Assembly (NCBI GenBank): GCA_947372005.1
Contig: CANBRV010000081.1
Span: forward strand, 1 to 8,820
Length of the DNA: 8,820 nucleotides
Source of the DNA: Comamonadaceae bacterium
GTDB lineage: Bacteria > Pseudomonadota > Gammaproteobacteria > Burkholderiales > Burkholderiaceae_C
Direction of reading: 5' to 3'
The translations under genes were made by a program, and so were the position numbers. Shown piece by piece: positions 1-4,559 of the stretch (the first letter of the stretch is position 1; each line of letters opens with the position of its first letter). The notes under the pieces were generated by a model. The model saw only the letters and a list, made by a program, of their open reading frames with translations. It was not told where the DNA came from and searched no databases.

Positions 1-1
1 G

Positions 2-619
2 GCGCAAGAGCAGGGACGTGTGATTTCATCGCAGGCCGTCATCCAACAGGTTGCTGTTCCGCGTCAAGTCTGCAACAACCAACAAGTGGCTGTGCAAGGT
101 CAAAAAAGCGGTGCTGGCGGCATGATGGGCGCGATTGCAGGTGGCGCCATAGGCAATAACGTTGGTGCTGGCTCTGGTCGCGCATTGGCAACCATGATTG
201 GTGTGATTGGCGGCGCTATGACGGGTGACCGTATCGAAGGCGCGCCTCCTGTGCAGATGCAAACTGTGCAAAACTGCAGTACGCAAACTTTTTACGAAAA
301 TCGCACATCAGGTTACAACGTGGTGTATGAGTACAACGGCAAGCAATACAACGTGCAAATGCCCAATGACCCAGGGCAGTATGTTCAGCTGCAAGTGACA
401 CCCGTTGGCGCTGCTTCTCAGTCGATGCAGGGCACAAATATGGGTATTCCAACGCCTGTGATTCAACCGATGGTGCAGCAACAAGTCGTGGCGGCCCCCC
501 AAGTGATTTATGCACAACCACAAGTGGTTTATGCGCGTCCTTACTATCCTGTGATTTATCCAGCCGTGAGTATTGGATTTGGCTGGCGCGGTGGTTACGG
601 CCATCGTCACTGGCATTAA
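2..619 (+). CDS. Glycine-zipper 2TM domain envelope protein (5' end cut by window edge)
   Basis: The reading frame is open to the left edge, so the gene starts outside the window; the first visible residues are AQEQGRVISSQAV. The GTG at 20 is probably internal, because family members usually have a signal peptide ending in Ala just before a similar segment, and 'AQEQ' looks like that cleavage region. A glycine zipper follows (GAGGMMGAIAGGAIG, then GVIGGAMTGDRIEG). After it comes a conserved soluble part with two Cys flanking the zipper (PRQVCNN and VQNCSTQTFYE) and the YNVVYEYNGKQY segment. The C-terminal ~60 residues are low complexity, rich in Gln, Pro, Val and Tyr, and end in a His-rich tail (GYGHRHWH). 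The family belongs with 17-kDa-antigen-like envelope proteins; the exact role is unknown, and envelope location is inferred. The gene ends just before a strong terminator. Confidence 0.8.
   Translation, partial: AQEQGRVISSQAVIQQVAVPRQVCNNQQVAVQGQKSGAGGMMGAIAGGAIGNNVGAGSGRALATMIGVIGGAMTGDRIEGAPPVQMQTVQNCSTQTFYENRTSGYNVVYEYNGKQYNVQMPNDPGQYVQLQVTPVGAASQSMQGTNMGIPTPVIQPMVQQQVVAAPQVIYAQPQVVYARPYYPVIYPAVSIGFGWRGGYGHRHWH
497..538 (+). repeat. Two-copy 21-bp in-frame tandem repeat
   Basis: Two adjacent 21-bp units (497-517 and 518-538) encode PQVIYAQ and PQVVYAR in the C-terminal tail of the glycine-zipper protein. The copies have diverged at several positions, so this is an old protein-level repeat rather than a recent slippage event. 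Confidence 0.65.
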
Positions 620-620
620 T

Positions 621-651
621 AAAAAAGCCCCGAAATCACGGGGCTTTTTTT
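621..651. terminator. Bidirectional intrinsic terminator
   Basis: A perfect inverted repeat pairs 621-632 with 639-650 around a 6-nt loop (AAATCA). The core is GCCCCG/CGGGGC, flanked by an A6 run on the left and a T7 run on the right. It therefore reads as a GC hairpin plus U-tract on both strands. On + it ends the glycine-zipper gene, whose stop is at 617-619. On - it lies 11 nt beyond the 3' end of the 4.5S RNA and would end ffs transcription. Confidence 0.92.
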
Positions 652-661
652 ATGTGTATGA

Positions 662-761
662 GGTGATGAGCCTGATCCTCGGCACTGCTTCTACAGTTAG
701 AGCTGCTTGGTTCCCCACCTGACTCGGTTGGCCGCTTCGTCATGCGAGGGGGCTCATCACC
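662..761 (-). ncRNA. ffs: 4.5S RNA, signal recognition particle RNA (small bacterial type)
   Basis: This is the RNA core of the signal recognition particle; it binds Ffh and targets nascent inner-membrane proteins to FtsY and the translocon. On the - strand the RNA is exactly 100 nt if bounded by its terminal helix, a perfect 11-bp pairing of GGTGATGAGCC (761-751) with GGCTCATCACC (672-662). The apex carries the hallmark Ffh-binding domain: GTCAGG, a short helix TGG/CCA closing a GGAA tetraloop (714-711), then AGCAGC. In E. coli the apical helix is UCC-GGAA-GGA, so the helix bases differ but the pairing is kept, as expected of a real structured RNA. A perfect TATAAT lies just upstream and a terminator just downstream. 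The gene is divergent from dnaX. The ends are inferred from the helix and could shift by a few bases. Confidence 0.93.
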
Positions 762-765
762 GCTG

Positions 766-771
766 ATTATA
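766..771 (-). promoter_or_regulatory. -10 box of the ffs promoter
   Basis: The - strand reads a perfect TATAAT here. The fifth base downstream is the G at 761, the predicted 5' end of the 4.5S RNA. No good TTGACA match sits 16-18 bp upstream; that region is the first codons of dnaX. The box therefore rests on its position and on the well-supported RNA gene. Confidence 0.7.
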
Positions 772-775
772 GAAT
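770..775 (+). promoter_or_regulatory. Possible -10 box for dnaX (leaderless start)
   Basis: TAGAAT on the + strand matches five of six consensus -10 bases and overlaps the ffs -10 box by two bases. The seventh base downstream is the A of the dnaX ATG (782), which would give a leaderless transcript. Consistent with this, no Shine-Dalgarno sequence precedes dnaX. No -35 match is visible; the expected place lies inside ffs. This is a suggestion, not a firm promoter. Confidence 0.3.
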
Positions 776-781
776 CCTTGT

Positions 782-2533
782 ATGTCTTACCTTGTCCTTG
801 CTCGCAAATACCGCCCGAAAACCTTTACCGAAATGGTCGGCCAAGAGCATGTGGTTCAGGCACTGACCAATGCACTGACCTCGCAGCGCTTGCATCACGC
901 CTATCTTTTTACGGGGACACGCGGTGTCGGTAAGACCACCGTCTCACGCATTTTGGCTAAGTCCCTTAACTGCTTAGGCACGGACGGGCAGGGCGGCATT
1001 ACGGCTAGCCCTTGCGGCGTTTGCGAAGCTTGCACTGCCATTGATGCGGGTCGCTTTGTTGATTACACCGAGCTAGATGCGGCCTCTAACCGCGGCGTGG
1101 ACGAAGTGCAGCAGCTGCTAGAGCAAGCCGTCTACAAGCCCGTGCAAGGCCGTTTTAAGGTCTTCATGATTGACGAGGTGCACATGCTGACCAATACGGC
1201 GTTTAACGCCATGCTGAAGACGCTAGAAGAGCCGCCAGAGTATCTCAAGTTTGTGCTGGCAACTACCGATCCGCAAAAGGTGCCTGTGACGGTACTCTCG
1301 CGCTGTTTGCAGTTCAACTTGCGGCCGATGGCACCTGAGACGGTACGTGCGCACCTAGAGACAATTTTGTCAGCCGAAAACATCGAACGTGAACCCGCTG
1401 CCTTGCGACTTTTGGCTAAAAACGCCCACGGCTCCATGCGCGATGGTTTGAGCCTAACCGACCAAGCGATTGCCTTTGGCGATGGTGCGCTGCGCGAGGC
1501 GCAAGTGCGGCAAATGCTCGGCGCGGTGGACGATCGCTATATTCTCGATTTAATTAGCTGCCTGGCACGCGGTGAGGGAGCGGCTGTCATTGCTACTGTA
1601 CGCAGCCTGCAAGATGCAGGCTTGAACGCCGCATCCACGCTTGAGCAGATGACGGATGTGCTGCATCGCATGATGGTGTCCCAAATGAGCGGCAAAACTA
1701 GAGCTGCGGATCTAGAGGACGAAGACACGACGATTGCATCGCTTGCTGCGCAAATGCCCGCCGATGAAATTCAGCTTTTGTACAGCATTTGCCTGCATGG
1801 CAAAGCCGACTTAGGTTTAGCCAGTGACGAATACGCGACCCTCACGATGATATTGCTGCGCTTACTTGCATTCAAACCGAAAAAAGCCATTGATGGGAGT
1901 GCCGCCGAGCCGTCAAAAAAGCCTGAGGTAAGGGAGGAAAGGCCGCCGCCTCAGGTGGCCGCCAGGCCAGAGCCAGTAAGGCTTGCGCCAGTGCTGGAAA
2001 CACTTTCCATTCCCGTACGTGTCCAGGCAGCGCCGATGGAAGACTCAAAAACCGAGATTCCTGCGCCGCCAAAAGCTCAGACTCCATTTGTGTCTGCGCT
2101 TGAAATTACCCCCCTTGGTGATGTCTGGTTTGAGACAACTAAAGCATTGATAGCGAGCGAATCGATTGGTGCCTTAGTGCGCGAACTCGCACTTCAATCT
2201 CAGCTGATTACCAAAGAGGTGGATGTTTGGATATTGCAAGTTGATAACGCGCTTTTGGCAAATCCCGCGCATGCGGAAAAATTGCAAGCCGCGCTGCAAA
2301 CTATACAGCCGAACGCGAAACTACAGGTGCAATCCGGCAGCGTGGTCGATACGCCAGCTAAGCGCTTGGCAAAAGCCGCTAACGAACTTCAAGCTGCTGC
2401 TGAGGCGCTCATCATGAATGACGAAACAGTGCAACAACTCATGCGAGAATTCGATGCGAAAATTGTGCCAAACTCAATCAAGCCAATCAAAATAAATCCA
2501 CTCGACACAACAAAAAAGGAAGAACATGTTTAA
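782..2533 (+). CDS. dnaX: DNA polymerase III subunits tau and gamma
   Basis: This is the ATPase subunit of the clamp loader, which opens and loads the beta sliding clamp and, as tau, ties the polymerase cores to the DnaB helicase. The 583-residue product starts with the canonical MSYLVLARKYRPKTF. Visible motifs are Walker A GTRGVGKT (45-52), a four-Cys zinc site (C64, C78, C81, C84), Walker B FMIDEVHML (128-136), the sensor region LATTDPQKVP (159-168) and the SRC motif with the likely arginine finger R174. A Pro/Lys-rich linker (about 365-435) precedes an intact C-terminal tau domain ending near VPNSIKPI. The start is fixed by an upstream in-frame stop (770-772) and the conserved N-terminus; there is no Shine-Dalgarno. 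An in-phase A AAA AAG at codons 378-380 probably yields a 381-residue gamma form. The 3' end overlaps ybaB by 8 bp. Confidence 0.98.
   Translation: MSYLVLARKYRPKTFTEMVGQEHVVQALTNALTSQRLHHAYLFTGTRGVGKTTVSRILAKSLNCLGTDGQGGITASPCGVCEACTAIDAGRFVDYTELDAASNRGVDEVQQLLEQAVYKPVQGRFKVFMIDEVHMLTNTAFNAMLKTLEEPPEYLKFVLATTDPQKVPVTVLSRCLQFNLRPMAPETVRAHLETILSAENIEREPAALRLLAKNAHGSMRDGLSLTDQAIAFGDGALREAQVRQMLGAVDDRYILDLISCLARGEGAAVIATVRSLQDAGLNAASTLEQMTDVLHRMMVSQMSGKTRAADLEDEDTTIASLAAQMPADEIQLLYSICLHGKADLGLASDEYATLTMILLRLLAFKPKKAIDGSAAEPSKKPEVREERPPPQVAARPEPVRLAPVLETLSIPVRVQAAPMEDSKTEIPAPPKAQTPFVSALEITPLGDVWFETTKALIASESIGALVRELALQSQLITKEVDVWILQVDNALLANPAHAEKLQAALQTIQPNAKLQVQSGSVVDTPAKRLAKAANELQAAAEALIMNDETVQQLMREFDAKIVPNSIKPIKINPLDTTKKEEHV
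1915..1960 (+). promoter_or_regulatory. dnaX: Putative programmed -1 frameshift site (tau to gamma)
   Basis: The slippery heptamer A AAA AAG is at 1915-1921, in the same codon phase as in E. coli dnaX (TCA AAA AAG here). After a -1 slip the next codons are GCC (1921-1923) and TGA (1924-1926), giving a product of 381 residues that ends Lys-Lys-Ala. Two mutually exclusive stem-loops follow. One pairs CCTGAGG (1922-1928) with CCTCAGG (1949-1955). The other pairs GGCCGCC (1941-1947) with GGTGGCC (1954-1960) across a 6-nt loop. A weak SD-like GGGAG lies upstream at 1895-1899. In E. coli the same heptamer with an SD-like element and stem-loop makes gamma. The spacing here differs (0 or 19 nt to the stem), so efficiency is uncertain. 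Confidence 0.7.
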
Positions 2534-2858
2534 CAAAGGACAACTCGCGGGACTCATGAAGCAAGCGCAAAATATGCAAGACAACATGAAAAAAGCGCAA
2601 GAAGAATTGGGCACTATCGAAGTGACGGGCGAGTCAGGCGCAGGCCTTGTCAAAGTCACCATGACTTGCAAACACGATGTACGCCGTGTGCAGATTGACC
2701 CATCACTCTTAGCAGACGACAAAGACATGTTGGAAGATTTGGTAGCAGCTGCGTTTAATGCGGCGCTCAAAAAAGCTGAAGACACGAGTAGCGAAAAAAT
2801 GGGCAAGATCACGGCGGGTATGCCTAGTCTGCCAGGCGGCATGAAGCTGCCGTTCTAA
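2526..2858 (+). CDS. ybaB: YbaB/EbfC family nucleoid-associated DNA-binding protein
   Basis: This small dimeric nucleoid-associated protein binds DNA; its precise role is unsettled. At 110 residues it has the family's usual length. It starts MFNKGQLAGLMKQAQNMQ and has the typical helical N-terminus with many Gln, Met and Lys, followed by the IEVTGESGAGLVKVT strand region, the VQIDPSLL segment and a C-terminal helix. It ends in a Gly/Pro/Met tail (MPSLPGGMKLPF). The AAGGAAG stretch at 2516-2522 is a good Shine-Dalgarno 3 nt before the ATG, and the start codon lies inside the end of dnaX, so the two are probably translationally coupled. Position between dnaX and recR is the conserved bacterial arrangement and supports the assignment. 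Confidence 0.96.
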   Translation: MFNKGQLAGLMKQAQNMQDNMKKAQEELGTIEVTGESGAGLVKVTMTCKHDVRRVQIDPSLLADDKDMLEDLVAAAFNAALKKAEDTSSEKMGKITAGMPSLPGGMKLPF

Positions 2859-2870
2859 GCACAGGTACTG

Positions 2871-3452
2871 ATGCAAAGCCTCACAGCTCTGATCGAGGCC
2901 TTGCGCGTGCTGCCTGGCGTGGGCGAAAAATCCGCCAGCCGCATGGCATTTCATTTGCTCCAGCACGACCGAGGCGGTGCCATGCGTCTCGCGCAAGCCT
3001 TGTCTGGCGCGGTCTCCACGGCGATGCATTGCACGCGCTGCAATACGTTTAGCGATGCGCTGCTATGCGGTACGTGCGCGGATGAATCCCGCGATGCTAC
3101 AAAGCTATGCGTGATTGAAACACCAGCCGACCAATCTGCCCTAGAGCGCAGTGCCGCATACAAGGGCTACTATTTTGTGTTGATGGGACATCTAAGCCCG
3201 CTAGACGGCGTGGGTGCTACGCACTTGAATGTTCAAGCTTTGTTTAAGCGAGCAATCGATGGCATCGTGACTGAGGTGATTTTGGCAACCAACTTCACGG
3301 CAGAAGGCGAGGCAACTGCGCACTTAATTGCGCAAACGCTCAAAGCCAAAGGCGTTACCGTGACGCGCTTGGCGCGTGGTATTCCTGCAGGCAGTGAGTT
3401 AGAGTATGTGGACTTGGGTACCATTGCGTATGCCCTTAGTGATAGACGATAG
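2871..3452 (+). CDS. recR: Recombination mediator protein RecR
   Basis: RecR works with RecO (and RecF) to load RecA onto SSB-coated single-stranded DNA at gaps. The 193-residue product carries all family parts in order. There is a helix-hairpin-helix (ALRVLPGVGEKSASRMAFHL, 10-29), a zinc finger of four Cys (C54, C57, C66, C69), a Toprim domain beginning at LCVIETPADQ (79-88), and the C-terminal TRLARGIPAGSELEY-VDLGTIAYAL segment. The ATG at 2871 fits the family N-terminus, with a modest CAGG 5 nt upstream. It follows ybaB by 12 nt, and its TAG overlaps the ribosome binding site of the next gene. Confidence 0.97.
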   Translation: MQSLTALIEALRVLPGVGEKSASRMAFHLLQHDRGGAMRLAQALSGAVSTAMHCTRCNTFSDALLCGTCADESRDATKLCVIETPADQSALERSAAYKGYYFVLMGHLSPLDGVGATHLNVQALFKRAIDGIVTEVILATNFTAEGEATAHLIAQTLKAKGVTVTRLARGIPAGSELEYVDLGTIAYALSDRR

Positions 3453-3455
3453 GAG
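3451..3455 (+). promoter_or_regulatory. Ribosome binding site fixing the MAPEG gene start
   Basis: AGGAG lies 7 nt before the ATG at 3463 and overlaps the recR stop codon (3450-3452). It favours 3463 over the upstream in-frame ATGs at 3406 and 3430, which lie inside recR and would add residues unlike the family. The overlap suggests coupling of translation to recR. Confidence 0.8.
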
Positions 3456-3462
3456 ACTTACG

Positions 3463-3879
3463 ATGCCTACATTTCAACACTTCACCATTGCCTATGGCTG
3501 TGTTTTATTTATGGCGATTTTGCCGATCATGTGTGCTGGACTTGCTAAGCGATCGGGTTTTGGTAAGCGACGCTCAGAAGGTGGTTTCGATAACGTCGAT
3601 CCCCGTGCATGGCTCCATAAACAAACTGGCTTTGCGGCCAGAGCCAACGCAGCGCAAGCCAATACATTTGAGGCTTTGCCCTTCTTTTTTGCCGCAGTCA
3701 TCATTGCGCATCAGCTGGGCGCCATTCAAGTCCGACTTGATATTTTGGCGCTTATTTTTGTGTTGCTACGCGTGCTCTACGTGATGATGTATGTTGCGGG
3801 CATTGCGAATTTGCGCAGCCTCATTTGGACGGCTGCTTTCGCCGTGAATGTGGGGATTTTGTTTTTAGGTGTTCGTTAA
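3463..3879 (+). CDS. MAPEG family membrane protein
   Basis: The 138-residue product belongs to the MAPEG superfamily (membrane-associated proteins in eicosanoid and glutathione metabolism), whose eukaryotic members include microsomal glutathione transferases; bacterial members are mostly uncharacterised. Four hydrophobic segments are visible, at about residues 7-26 (YGCVLFMAILPIMCAG), 71-85 (LPFFFAAVIIA), 93-112 (ILALIFVLLRVLYVMMYVAG) and 118-136 (IWTAAFAVNVGILFLG). The family signature R-A-N-A-A-Q-A-N-x-x-E-A lies in the cytosolic loop leading into helix 2. The start is chosen from the AGGAG at 3451-3455. The gene is probably the last in the dnaX run. Its stop is 4 bp from the stop of a convergent glutathione S-transferase, with no terminator visible between them. 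Confidence 0.88.
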   Translation: MPTFQHFTIAYGCVLFMAILPIMCAGLAKRSGFGKRRSEGGFDNVDPRAWLHKQTGFAARANAAQANTFEALPFFFAAVIIAHQLGAIQVRLDILALIFVLLRVLYVMMYVAGIANLRSLIWTAAFAVNVGILFLGVR

Positions 3880-3883
3880 AAAC

Positions 3884-4528
3884 TTATTTTCGTAAGTCAG
3901 CGAGTACCTTACAGCCGCGCTGCACAGCAGGCCTTGCAGCTACCTTGTCAAACCAAATTTTGAGTGTTGGGTAATCCGCCCAATCAATGCCTTGTTTTTG
4001 CCATGAATTCACCCACGGGAAGATGGCGATATCAGCGATAGAGTACGTTTTCCCGCCAAGATAGGGTGAGGTTTGCAAACGCTTGTCCATCACGCCGTAT
4101 AACCGCTTAGCCTCGCTGGTATAGCGGTTGATAGCGTAAGGAATTTTTTCGGGTGCAAAGACGCGAAAGTGATGCGCTTGACCCAGCATCGGGCCTACGC
4201 CGCCCATTTGGAACATTAGCCACTCCAGCGCCTCAAACTTAGCGCGATCACTCTTGGGTAAAAACTTACCCGTTTTGCTTGCCAAATACAGCAAAATAGC
4301 ACCTGATTCCATTAAATGAATCGGCTTGCCATCAGGACCTTTTGGATCGACCAATGCGGGGATTTTGTTGTTCGGACTAATCTTTAAAAACTCAGGCGCA
4401 AATTGATCACCCTTGCCAATATTGATTGGGTGTGCTTGCCAGTCGCGACCTAATTTAAAACCACACTCTTCCAGCATGATGTGAATTTTGTGCCCGTTAG
4501 GCGTAGGCCAAGAGTAAACGTCAATCAT
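3884..4528 (-). CDS. yfcG: Nu-class (YfcG/YghU-like) glutathione S-transferase family protein
   Basis: The 214-residue protein has an N-terminal thioredoxin-like domain and an all-helical C-terminal domain. It opens MIDVYSWPTPNGHKI. The T-P-N-G motif (T9, N11) is the glutathione-contacting motif of E. coli YfcG, a disulfide-bond reductase that uses two glutathiones instead of the Tyr or Ser of classical GSTs. Further matches are the cis-proline region SPNNKIPALVD (51-61), the ESGAILLYLA motif (74-83), GGVGPMLGQAHHF in the C-terminal domain, and YSIADIAIFPWVNSW. Length fits the family. The ribosome binding site is weak (AGAAAAGAAA). It lies 31 nt downstream of glnD on the same strand and may be its last cotranscribed gene. 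The physiological substrate is unknown; the symbol rests on similarity remembered for YfcG. Confidence 0.88.
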   Translation of the reverse strand: MIDVYSWPTPNGHKIHIMLEECGFKLGRDWQAHPINIGKGDQFAPEFLKISPNNKIPALVDPKGPDGKPIHLMESGAILLYLASKTGKFLPKSDRAKFEALEWLMFQMGGVGPMLGQAHHFRVFAPEKIPYAINRYTSEAKRLYGVMDKRLQTSPYLGGKTYSIADIAIFPWVNSWQKQGIDWADYPTLKIWFDKVAARPAVQRGCKVLADLRK

Positions 4529-4559
4529 AAAAATTTCTTTTCTAAAAATATAGTGAGGA

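Noticed and set aside
20..22. GTG as the true start of the first gene
   Set aside because: The frame is open to the window edge, and the residues before it (AQEQGR) look like the region after a signal peptide, so the real start is upstream of the window.
742..933. 63-codon + strand reading frame across the ffs promoter and dnaX start
   Set aside because: It overlaps the 4.5S RNA 5' end and dnaX in another frame, and the peptide shows no recognisable features.
1132..1437. 101-codon antisense reading frame inside dnaX
   Set aside because: It lies wholly within strongly conserved dnaX coding sequence, and its composition is what the complement of that sequence would give. No ribosome binding site or family was recognised.
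2709..3029. Antisense reading frame across ybaB and recR
   Set aside because: It covers parts of two well-supported genes and has no recognisable domain or start signal.
3406..3462. Longer MAPEG protein starting at the ATG at 3406
   Set aside because: It would overlap recR by 47 bp and add residues unlike the family; the AGGAG at 3451-3455 places the start at 3463.
3882..3897. Small hairpin (ACTTA/TAAGT) at the MAPEG-GST junction as a terminator
   Set aside because: The stem is only 5 bp, AT-rich and lacks a proper U-tract on either strand.
4547..4552. TATATT as a -10 box for the GST gene
   Set aside because: Five of six bases match and it lies 18 nt before the ATG, but there is no -35 match at 16-18 bp and the stretch is simply AT-rich. 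Cotranscription with glnD is as likely.
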